A DNA stretch of 64,000 nucleotides. Source: Vesta saturnalis (lineage: Eukaryota > Arthropoda > Insecta > Coleoptera > Lampyridae). The notes beneath the pieces were generated by a model. That model saw nothing but the letters and a program-made list of their open reading frames with translations. It did no database searches and was not told where the DNA came from. Of the stretch, positions 55,099-64,000 are shown in pieces. Both the position numbers and the translations under genes were made by a program. The number at the start of each line of letters is the position of its first letter. The stretch's first letter is position 1. The stretch is taken from assembly GCA_036346205.1 (NCBI GenBank), contig JARFJB010001987.1, forward strand, positions 953,501 through 1,017,500, given 5' to 3'.

Positions 55099-57335
55099 AG
55101 TAGAACTGAGGCACCTCACCTTTCACTTTTGTGACGTCATTTAACTCTGAGGATTTCCCACGGTCGGCCACGTGGGAGACCGTATTTTCCGTCCCTATGG
55201 TTTCTTTTCGGAGGCCTTTTTCAGCCCCTTGATTTTCATCCCCATGGTTTCTTTTCGGAGGCCTTTTTCAACCCCTTGATGGAATTTTCATCCCTAATTA
55301 TAGTCTTTTTGACAGCAATTTTTTGTCGGCCTTATTTTATGGTTTCTTTTCGGAGACCATTTTAAACCCTTGATGGAATTTTCACCCTAATTAGAGCCCT
55401 TTTGGTTGTGTTAAGAACTTTTTGTCGGCAGTCATTTTTAACCCCTTGATGGAATTTTTACCCTAATTACCACCTCTTTGGCAGTTTAGCCCATAGAAGG
55501 TAGGCAAATGCGTGCGCGTACAATGTTCCAATAAGATACCCTAATGCTACAACATAAGACAGATATAAGAAGCTGTGTTAGGTCTGCGCTCCGGCCCCCT
55601 TGGCTGAAAATAGTGTTATAATAAGGGGATCCTAATGCTAACATGTAAGACAAGCGCAAGAAGTACCATGTAGGCCTTCGATCATGTGTTAGGGTCTGCG
55701 CCCCTGTCGTGGTCCCTTAGCAGGGAAATTTGAAATAAGGGGGCCATAATGCCAACTTGTAAGACACGTGTAGATCTTCAAAACTTGTTCTCCAGCCTTC
55801 GCCCTCTGTCGCGGCCCCCTGGTTGGTAATGGTATGGGGCCCTAACATTATATATAAATGCAGACACTAGCTCTTGGGTCTTGGCTTCTATCGTGCCCCC
55901 CCCCCTTGGTGCAATTGTATGTGGGTTCTAACTTAATCTTACAGTTGTAGGCCTTCGCCCCGTCATAAAAAAATTGTATTCTAATAAGGTTGCCTTAACC
56001 TTGTAAGGCAGGACTTGTATCAGGGTCTGCGTCCTGGCCCCTTCGAGTTAAAATTGAATTTTAGCGCCATCTAGTGGCGTATAGACTAATGAACATTTTC
56101 TATAATAGAAGTTGATCATGCACACCTCTCTCTTGCTCTATCTCGTTTATCCGTTTCTCTCTCTCTCCATCTCTCTCTCTCTCTTTCGGCTCTTTCTCAC
56201 ACACACAAACAAATCAATTAATTAATTAATTAATCAATCTCAAACAAATCATGCTCGATCAAATCAATCAGATCAATCTCAATCAATCAACCGAAATCAT
56301 GTCTTACAGTTTGCGGAAACCAGATTACAGTTCAAAACTGAATACATTAAAGTCTAAATTAAATATGACGTGAAATAATAAATAATTTCTACCTTAATGC
56401 AATGATACTTTTTATATAGGCAGATTCTCTCTTTCTAAACAGGCACCACCTATACATTCGGAAAATTATGTCTGATTTATATGCATGTTCAATTGCATAC
56501 ACATAAAATTGTTTCATAAAAACGTGTTCATTAACAGTTATAAAAACTTTATTAAAAAGACTGGAAAATAATAATTACTTGTATATAACATAGAGTTAAA
56601 TTAAATTAACATGTTTTTAAGAATATCAAACTGATATAATGGAAATAAAAGGCAAAAGGTTTGAATGGTTTTATTATTATACGCGAATTAAGTTTAAAAT
56701 CCACGAATACGTACCAACTATTTGTAGACCTGATTTTATGACGTCATCCTATAAGAGTAATAATACATTTTAAAAATCTTTATCGACATTTTTGTTAGCA
56801 ATATCAAGTAAAAACATATATATTAAAAATAATACGCTTACCTTTAGAAGTGTTTTTTCTTTCAGCTGTTCTAATAATAACCATATGTTGAACTGAAATA
56901 TTTTTTATACAACGTATCCACATGTAGTCTTACTAAACACGTTTTATGAATGGCTGGATATAACCTAGCTATTGCTTTCCGATTATTAACTAATTTAGAA
57001 AGTAATACATAAAACCTGATTACTGCTACTCGTATTTAGCATTTATATTGTACTTATAAATTTACATTCAAACACTTACAAATATTTTAAAAATTTTGCT
57101 AATGCAAAATTACTTTAAATAATTTGAATCTTGAAATTACATAAACTACTGTTATGCAATGCATTAATATCATGTTAAAATAACTACATACATATAGTTA
57201 ATAACACTAATAACAATACAAATAAAAATTATTTGTCGAAATAATAAAAATTTCTGCCCGATGCTTTTTATACGGATATATTCTCTTTTCTATGCAATCA
57301 TGATTTATCTGTATACTCAATTATGCACACACACA
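55099..57335. repeat. Left arm of the foldback element
   Basis: The outer ~400 bp are built from imperfect ~60-100-bp subrepeats (tttcttttcggaggcctttt and ccccttgatggaattttca). The next ~500 bp have subrepeats around aacatgtaagaca and ggtctgcgccc. CT-rich sequence (56130-56195), the ATTA/AATC simple block (56218-56300) and then AT-rich unique sequence follow. The segment 56724-57191 has no partner in the right arm. Confidence 0.85.
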
Positions 57336-58704
57336 TGTACTTCACGTTATATGGATTTTTATCAGTTGAGATTAATAGCAATGTTAACGAAACGCTTTAA
57401 AATTTCTATTCTGAAATAAGAGTGACGTAATCTAATTTATTTGAAATTCCATAGACAGCATCACCATCATCGAGATTTTGAGATACATTCGTTTCATCGT
57501 CTTCACCTAGAACAATTATATTTATACAACCTATAAAGCAGCTAATAACCCCTGACAGTTTTTATCAGACACTATTATTATTATTACATGGACATGAGGT
57601 TATCCCTAAATTAACTGGTTTCAGCACGGCTCTGGAAATGCTGCACACTCTTCAAATCTTTCAGTTCGTTCTCAGAAGCTGTACCGTATTCATTTCGTTC
57701 AATTTTATCTGCATTCTGTTCGAGACTGTAGTACGTATTCTAATACATAAACAGAATCTTCAATATTGTGTTGCATGTAGCAGCAAAACACGTTAGCTAG
57801 CTAGTTTCACCTCTATATTATTTTACGTGCAAGCCTGATCTTATCATAAATACATCTGTCAAAAAGCTAATTAAACATAGTTCCGAGGACTGGACGTCGC
57901 AAACAGCGTTTCCAATTATGGTTTTTAGTCAACAAAATATGCCTACAACTACATACAATCGACTATCAATGTTTTAGCACGAAGGGCAAGCGAAAACATG
58001 CAAACGCAAAAACATACTGACACGAAAACACGCTAAGGAAAAAAAAATCAAATACGAAAACACACAAACGAAAACACTAACACAAAAACACGCAAACGCG
58101 AAAACATACAGATACGAAAACACGCTAACGCAAAAACACGAAAACACGCAAACGCGAAAACATACAAACACGAAAACACACAGAACGAAAACACGAAAAT
58201 ACACAAAACAAAAAACACTAACACGAAAACACGCAAACGCAAAAACATACAAACACGAAAACGCGCTAGCGCAAAAACACAAACAAAAACACGCTTACAC
58301 GAAAAAACGCTAATGCAAAAACACACAAACGAAAACAAGGTAACACGAAAACATACAAACACGAAAACACACAGAACTAATACACGCTGACACGAAAACA
58401 CGCAAACGCAAAAAGATACAAACACGAAAACACGCTAACGCAAAAACACGCAAACACGAAAACACACAAACGAAAACACGAAATCACAAACGAAAACACA
58501 CAAACGAAAACACGCTATCACGAAAACGCGAAAACATACAAACACGAAAACACGCCAACGCAAATAACACGAAAACACGCTAACGCGAAAACACGCAAAC
58601 AGGAAAACACACAAACGAAAACACGCTATCACGAAAATACGCAAAGCTGCCCCTAGGGAAGATATTAGAGTGTGGTTAGGTCAATACTTCAAACTTCCAT
58701 GCAT
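57336..58704. other. Loop of the foldback element
   Basis: Unpaired centre: ~640 bp of unique sequence followed by the minisatellite. Two short coding-like stretches lie on the minus strand, one (about 57735-57620) reading SLEQNADKIERNEYGTASEN and then ELKDLKSVQHF before a stop, the other (about 57510-57420) reading GEDDETNVSQNLDDGDAVYG after a possible acceptor (ttctag). Both are acidic. They may be exon relics of a captured gene, but no family is recognised. Confidence 0.4.
57985..58640. repeat. CGAAAACACGCAAACG-type minisatellite
   Basis: Irregular tandem array of acacgaaaacacg, acgcaaacgcgaaaaca and acatacaaacacgaaa phrases, strongly strand-asymmetric (A and C on the plus strand). It occupies the loop of the foldback. 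The Phe/Cys/Val-rich minus-strand frames here are artefacts. Confidence 0.95.
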
Positions 58705-60272
58705 GTATGGGTGTGTGTGTGTGCATAGCTGAGTATACAGATAAATCATGATTGCATAGAAAAGAGAATATATCCGTATAAAAAGCATCAGGTAGAAATT
58801 TTTATTATTTCCACTAATAAATTTTATTTGTATTCTTATTAGTGTTATTAAATAGTTGGTACGTATTCGTGAATTTTAAACTTGTAGTTATTGTTAATTC
58901 GCGTATAGTAATAAAACCATTAAAACCTTTTGCCTTTGATTTCCATTATATCAGTTTGATATTCTTAAAAACATGTTAATTTAATTTAACTCTGTATTAT
59001 ATATAAGTAATTATTATTTTCCAGTCTTTTTAATGAAGTTTTTATAACTGTTAATGAACTCGTTTCTATGAAACAATTTTATGTGTATGTAATTGAACAT
59101 GCAAATAAATCAGACATCATTTTCCGAATGTATAGGTGGTGCCTGTTTAGAAAGAGAGAATCTGCCTATATAAAAAGTATCATTGCATTAAGGTAGAAAT
59201 TATTTATTATTTTACGTCATATTTAATTTAGACTTTAATGTATTCAGTTTTGAACTGTAATCTGGTTTCCGCAAACTGTAAGACATGATTTCGGTTGATT
59301 GATTGAGATTGATCTGATTCATTTGATCGAGCACGATTTGTTTGAGATTGATTAATTAATTAATTGATTTGTCTGTGTGTGAGAAGAGCCGAAAGAGAGA
59401 GAAACGGATAAACGAGATAGAACAAGAGAGAGATGTGCATGATCAACTTCTATTATAGAAAATGTTCATTAGTCTATACGCCACTAGATAGCGTTAAAAT
59501 CAATTTTAACTCGAAGGGCCAGAGCGCAGACCCTGATGCAAGTCCGGTCTTACAAGGCTAGGGCTACCTTATTAGAATACAATTTTTTTTATGACGGAGC
59601 GAAGGCCTACAACTGTAAGATTATAAGTTAGAACCCACATACAATTGCACCAAGGGGGGGCACGATAGGAGCCAAGGCCCAAGAGCTAGTTTCTGCACTT
59701 ATATATAAGGTTAGGGCCCCATACATTCTTACACGTTAACATTAGGATCCCCTTAGTATACTACTTTCAGCCAAGGGACCGGGCGCAGACCTAACACAAC
59801 TTCTTATATCTGTCTTACGTGGTAGCATTAGGGCCTCTTATTAGAACATTGTACGCGCACGCATTTGCCTACATTGTAGGGGCTAAACTGCCAAAGAGAT
59901 GGTAATTAGGGTAAAAATTCCATCAAGGGGTTAAAAATGAATGCCGAAAAGAAGTCATAGGTGTGAACCGACAAAAAAGTTCTTAACACAACCAAAAGGG
60001 CTCTAATTAGGGTAAAAATTCCATCAAGGGTTTAAAATGGTCTCCGAAAAGAAACCATAAAATAAGGCCGACAAAAAGACCATAATTAGGGATGAAAATT
60101 CCATCAAGGCCTCCGAAAAGAAACCATAGGGGTGAAAATCAAGATGCTGAAAAAGGCCTCCGAAAAGAAACCATAGGGGTGGAAAATACGGTCTCCCACG
60201 AGGTCGACCGTGGGAAATCCCCAGGGTCAAATGACGTCACAAAACTGAAAGGTGAGGTGCCTCAGTTCTACT
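58705..60272. repeat. Right arm of the foldback element
   Basis: Inverse of the left arm, shorter by ~670 bp: it lacks the 56724-57191 segment and several outer subrepeats. Sequence identity to the left arm is visibly high, with short indels, so the arms have either diverged recently or been gene-converted. Confidence 0.85.
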
Positions 60273-60279
60273 GCTATAC

Positions 60280-61311
60280 CTTAAACATATCCCAGTAGCA
60301 TAATGGCAGGCACTTTACATGTCAATTTCTGGAAAAAATGTAAAGCCAAAGTTTACTCATTCCAATATCAAGCTTTTAATTCACACACATTCCAAAACAT
60401 CAATCTTGTTCATAAATCACCTAAAAACTAAACATATTGGTAATGAAATGAATAACAACTATAAAATAGTTTTAACAATCGTACCAAAAATACTACAAAT
60501 AACTATACAGATAGGTACCTATTAAAAATTAGTATTTATTGTATAAATAACAATTAATGTAACAATACTATAAAGGACATTCTATTATAGAAACAAACTG
60601 CTTTTGTAAATAAGATTGAAATAATTTAACATTATTGTTTCACAAATCTTCTTGTTAACACTATAGCAATATATTTTCTTTTGTCAAAATCTTGCAATAT
60701 ATTTGCATTTATGTACATATAAAACCTTACAATTTATTGTAAACAGCTTCTTTAGTAATCGATATTATCAGTGTGACGATTTTGTTTAATAACAATACCA
60801 CTACTCTTGAGCTTAGTTCTACATCTAAATAGTTCCAATTAGATAATTCGACTACAAAATTTAATCATCACAGATCTGTGAGATCCAACTTTAAATTTTA
60901 AACAAAAGTTACAATCTACATCGGAGTGGAAAATTCAAGTTTTTACACACCTGTCGCATCAGTATTTTCATTCTAGGATTTGTGAATACAAAAAACCGAA
61001 GACTGGTTTAAAATGCTGCTCTTTCTAACTTATTTACATTGCCTCATCTTTTCACAACTTTATCTTCAGGTGCTTTAAATATATCATGAACCTTCTTGCA
61101 TATTAGGGCTCACATTTATATTCTTGTACTACAGATTTTTCTGTTTGGTTGGTATAGTAGATGTATGTGTGGAATCTTTAATTTTTTTAATTTTGTAATT
61201 ATACCATATTTTTATTACACTGTATATTCCGAATTACCGTAGTAACGAAATAAATATCTACTTCCTACAACCCCTTCTACTACACAGTTTTTTATTTTTG
61301 GTAAAATAATG
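60280..61311. other. 3' flank of zinc-finger gene 2 (duplicated from or with gene 1)
   Basis: From about 60590 it parallels 46825-47365 in order and wording (gaaacaaactgctt, aaatcttgcaatat, atcagtgtgacga, tctactacacagtttttta). 60280-60590 is AT-rich with no match found. No gene was recognised. Confidence 0.6.
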
Positions 61312-62412
61312 TACGAGGATCACAGCTAAAGTTCGCGGAATTAAGTACTCCTTGCAATGCTAAGTTCTGCAATTGCCATAATGGTAAAATTTAAAATTTT
61401 ATACCATTAGTACAACTGACAGTTTGTAAAAAGAGCAGTTTCATTTCAGTAGAATTCTAAAAGTAGTAAGCTTGTGAAAAAATGGATATTCGAATCGTGA
61501 TTTTCAAGTTATGATTATGACTTTTGATGCAGTTTAACGCCACAGCAATGTGTGGAAAAACTAAAGTTGTTTGGTGATGAAGCGTGGTCCAAAACCATGG
61601 TCTACAAATGGTTTGCAGAATTTAAACGTGGATTTTCGCGAGGGTCGATCATGCACTTCTGTTGTCACAAAGCATATTGATGCTGTGCATGAAATGCTTT
61701 TATCAGATCGACATGCAACCTACAGTGAAATACAGGCATTGTTAGGCATTGCGGAGAAACAAATACATACCATTTTGAAACATTTAAATGTCAGGAAACT
61801 TTGCAGTCGTTGAATTCCTTACAATCTGACAGAGGCTCAAAAAAAGCATGAGTCTGAAACTAAACAGTAATCATTGGTATGGGTGTTCCAAAATGAATCT
61901 AAACTAAGGAAAGCGGTGTGCTCACAAAGTGTTTCAAAGGAAATGATTGTTTTTTTTTAAAAAACTGGCCATGTTGCAAATGTTGCATTGGAGGATCGAA
62001 GAACAGTTACTACTGATTGGTACACTTCAATTTGTCTCCCCCTGGTAATCGGTGAAATTAGAAAAAAATAATATAAATAAGCGAACCATTATGCATCATA
62101 ACCATGCAAGTACGTATACAGCAGAACAAACTACAGAATTTTTTACTAGTCAAAATATCAAATTAATGACTCATTGCCCATAACTGGCTGATCTGTCTCC
62201 CAATGACTTTTTGTTCACAGAGTTGAAGCTTTTAAAGTACCTGTTTTGGAGGTACATTGCTCAGAGTGGCAAAAATGTTTTGAAGATTGGTTTTACCGAA
62301 TGCAAAAGTGTATAGATTTTAAGGGAGAATATTTTGAAAAACAATCAAATTTTTGCGCAACATAATGGGTGGATCTTTCACATTTCCACGAATTTTAGCA
62401 GTGATCCTCGTA
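61312..62412 (+). mobile_element. Decayed classical mariner, 1.1 kb, TA target duplication
   Basis: The left end CGAGGATCACAGCTAAAG at 61314 and the inverse of the right end TTTAGCAGTGATCCTCG at 62410 form terminal repeats, each flanked by TA. Plus-strand frames hold mariner blocks: VEKLKLFGDEAWSKTMVYKW then FAEFKRG (HTH), ATYSEIQALLGIAEKQIHTI, VRKLCSR, NLTEA, KKTGHVANVALEDRRTVT-like text and LTHC...LSPNDF near the third catalytic Asp. There are many stops. The length matches a full mariner (~1.3 kb) minus small deletions. It sits inside what was the last-finger codon region of zinc-finger gene 2. Confidence 0.88.
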
Positions 62413-62469
62413 TTAAATCACTCTTCCGTTTTGTATAACGGTCATATCCATCACATTTGTAAATAGTCT

Positions 62470-64000
62470 TCAAATATGTTTTAATTGATGTTTTCTTAAA
62501 TTGTGCTTCATTTTTGATGAATAATCACATTGACTACATTTGTAAGCAGTTCTTGAAATGTGTTTTAATTGATGTAACTTTAGATTACGTTTTAATTTTG
62601 ATAAATAATCACATTGACTACATTTGTAATTAGTATTTGAAACGTGTATTAATAGATGTATTTTTAAATTACGCTTCAATTTTGATGAATAATCGCATTG
62701 ATTACATTTGTAATCAGTACTTGAATTGTGTATTAATTGATGTTGTTTTAAATTGCGCTTCACTTTTGATGAATAATCACATAGATTGCATTTGTAATTA
62801 GTACTGGAAATGTGTATTAACTTATGTTGTGTCAAATTGCGCTTAACATTTGATGAATAGTCACATTGGTCACACAGGTAATTAGTACTTGAAGTGTGTC
62901 TTAATTGATGTTTTTTTAAAGTAGTTTTTAACTTTGATGAGTAACCGCAGTAACTACATTTGTAATTAGTATTTGAAGTGTGTATTAATTGATGTTGTTT
63001 TAAATTGTGTTTCACTTTTGATGAATAATCACATAGATTGCATTTGTAATTAGTACTGGAAATGTGTATTAACTGATGTTGTGTCAAATTGTGCTTAACA
63101 TTTGATGAATAGTCACATTGGTTACACATGTAATTAGTACTTGAAGTGTGTCTTAATTGATGTTTTCTTAAAGTAGTTTTTAACTTTGATGAATAATCAC
63201 AGTAACTACATTTGTAATTAGTATTTGAAGTGTGTATTAATTGATGTTGTTTTAAACTGTGCTTTTCTTTTGATATATAATCACACTGATCACATTTGTA
63301 AGTACTACTTGAAGTGTGCACTAATACATGTCTTTTTAAATTATTCTTCGCTTTTGTTGAATAATCACATCCATTACATTTATAATTAATACTTGAAGTG
63401 TGTATGAATTGATGTTGTTTTAAATTGCGCTTCACTTTTGATGAATAATCACATAGATTGCATTTGTAATTAGTACCGGAAATGTGTATTAACCGATGTT
63501 GTGTCAAATTGCGCTTAACATTTGATGAATAGTCACATTGGTCGCACATGTAATTGGTACTTGAAGTGTGTCTTAATTGATGTTTCTTTAAAGTAGTTTT
63601 TAACTTTGATGAATAATCACAGTAACTACATTTGTAATTAGTATTTGAAGTGTGTATTAATTGATGTTGTTTTAAATTGTGCTTTACTTTTGACATATAA
63701 TCACACTGATCACATTTGTAAGTACTACTTGAAGTGTGCACTAATACATGTCTTTTTAAATTACTCTTCGCTTTTGTTGAATAATCACATCCATTACATT
63801 TATAATTAATACTTGAAGTGTGTATGAATTGATGTTGTTTTAAATTGCGCTTCACTTTTGATGAATAATCACATAGATTGCATTTGTAATTAGTACCGGA
63901 AATGTGTATTAACCGATGTTGTGTCAAATTGCGCTTAACATTTGATGAATAGTCACATTGGTCGCACATGTAATTGGTACTTGAAGTGTGTCTTAATTGA
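62470..64000 (-). CDS. Polydactyl C2H2 zinc-finger protein 2 (18 or more fingers, 5' end off window)
   Basis: The open frame runs from the window edge to the stop at 62470, at least 500 residues of uninterrupted C2H2 fingers in the same style as gene 1 (Y-K-C-x2-C-D-Y-S-S-K-x-K-x-N-L-K-x-H-Q-L-I-H with TSSTN/ISGTN/TSNTN linkers). Eighteen fingers are counted. A block of five (first motifs MCDQ, KCNL, KCNG, KCDQ, KCSY) is present twice as a 420-bp near-identical DNA repeat and again in shortened forms further down. The Met at the window edge (MCDQ) is inside a finger and is not the start. Compared with gene 1, the end is shortened: a TGA falls where gene 1 continues into its last finger. Confidence 0.92.
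   Translation of the reverse strand, partial: QLRHTSSTNYMCDQCDYSSNVKRNLTQHRLIHISGTNYKCNLCDYSSKVKRNLKQHQFIHTSSINYKCNGCDYSTKAKSNLKRHVLVHTSSSTYKCDQCDYMSKVKHNLKQHQLIHTSNTNYKCSYCDYSSKLKTTLKKHQLRHTSSTNYMCDQCDYSSNVKRNLTQHRLIHISGTNYKCNLCDYSSKVKRNLKQHQFIHTSSINYKCNGCDYSTKAKNNLKRHVLVHTSSSTYKCDQCDYISKEKHSLKQHQLIHTSNTNYKCSYCDYSSKLKTTLRKHQLRHTSSTNYMCNQCDYSSNVKHNLTQHQLIHISSTNYKCNLCDYSSKVKHNLKQHQLIHTSNTNYKCSYCGYSSKLKTTLKKHQLRHTSSTNYLCDQCDYSSNVKRNLTQHKLIHISSTNYKCNLCDYSSKVKRNLKQHQLIHNSSTDYKCNQCDYSSKLKRNLKIHLLIHVSNTNYKCSQCDYLSKLKRNLKLHQLKHISRTAYKCSQCDYSSKMKHNLRKHQLKHI
63121..63960 (-). repeat. 420-bp tandem duplication (five-finger module) in zinc-finger gene 2
   Basis: The wording around cacattggtcgcacatgtaa recurs exactly 420 bp apart (63533 and 63953 neighbourhoods), and the sequence between is nearly identical to the preceding block. 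420 bp is 5 fingers of 28 codons. The few differences (for example KAKS/KAKN, YMSKVKHNL/YISKEKHSL) indicate a recent event. Confidence 0.9.

Larger units (their letters stand above)
55093..60278. mobile_element. 5.17-kb foldback element with AG termini and 6-bp target duplication
   Basis: The element proper is 55099-60272. Both ends read inward begin AGTAGAACTGAGGCACCTCA, and GCTATA lies immediately outside each (55093-55098; 60273-60278). The arms are 55099-57335 and 58705-60272 and pair along their length, for example gtgggagaccgtattttcc (55168) with ggaaaatacggtctcccac (60181). The left arm has an extra ~470 bp (56724-57191). No transposase was recognised inside. A 6-bp duplication with AG ends is characteristic of Polinton/Maverick elements; classic Foldback/MULE elements give 8-10 bp. 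A non-autonomous Polinton-like foldback is therefore inferred. Confidence 0.85.

Noticed and set aside
57974..58644. Frames rich in FACFRVSVF, and the possibility of a CRISPR-like repeat array
   Set aside because: Minisatellite with irregular units and no unique spacers, in a eukaryotic genome.
60024..60298. 68-codon frames in both orientations in the foldback arm
   Set aside because: Lie in the subrepeated outer arm and match its repeat period, not a protein.

Overview
This is nuclear DNA of an animal, most likely an insect. Introns interrupt coding sequence, an insect-type spindle-F-like protein is encoded, C2H2 fingers use a TSSTN linker, and almost every class of insect transposable element (TE) leaves a remnant here. 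The introns that could be placed are 50-62 bp long, which fits beetles better than bugs or moths, but the order cannot be fixed from sequence alone. The window is AT-rich and gene-poor; most of it is decayed mobile DNA, simple repeats and intergenic sequence.

Layout. 1-2203 is the end of a ~175-bp satellite array. 2.2-12.6 kb is a dense set of TE relics: a hAT with an 8-bp target duplication, tRNA-derived SINEs, a non-LTR tail, Copia integrase, PIF/Harbinger, Penelope, piggyBac and pogo. A spindle-F-like gene lies at 12689-13728 (-). 14-27 kb holds SINEs, GT-rich repeats, hairpin MITEs and a 2.65-kb mariner-type element with ~0.5-kb inverted arms. An RBM7-like RNA-binding protein gene is at 27420-28007 (+). 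29-37 kb holds a decayed intron-bearing Tc1/mariner transposase, a Gypsy remnant, a 1.6-kb GT-rich macrosatellite and a Crypton-like tyrosine recombinase bracketed by 27-bp direct repeats. Two housekeeping genes converge at 38695-40502: a SPOUT1-type methyltransferase (+) and ribosome-biogenesis RLP24 (-), with only 20 bp between their stop codons. 41.6-46.2 kb holds a second long-armed mariner element and a 2.4-kb TG...CA insertion that appears to split a (TA)n tract.

46.8-48.8 kb and 60.6-64 kb are a duplicated pair of polydactyl zinc-finger genes on the minus strand, including their 3' flanks. The second copy has gained a 5-finger (420-bp) tandem module and has a mariner inserted where the ancestral last finger was encoded. 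Between them lie Crypton and Jockey remnants and the most unusual object in the window: a 5.17-kb foldback element (55099-60272) with 1.6-2.2-kb inverted arms, identical AG termini, a 6-bp GCTATA target duplication and a loop holding a CGAAAACA-type minisatellite. It resembles a non-autonomous Polinton/Maverick-like foldback and is the best candidate for something undescribed.

The six host genes are unrelated apart from the ribosome/RNA theme (RLP24, SPOUT1, RBM7) and the zinc-finger pair. The window otherwise records repeated, nested transposition.
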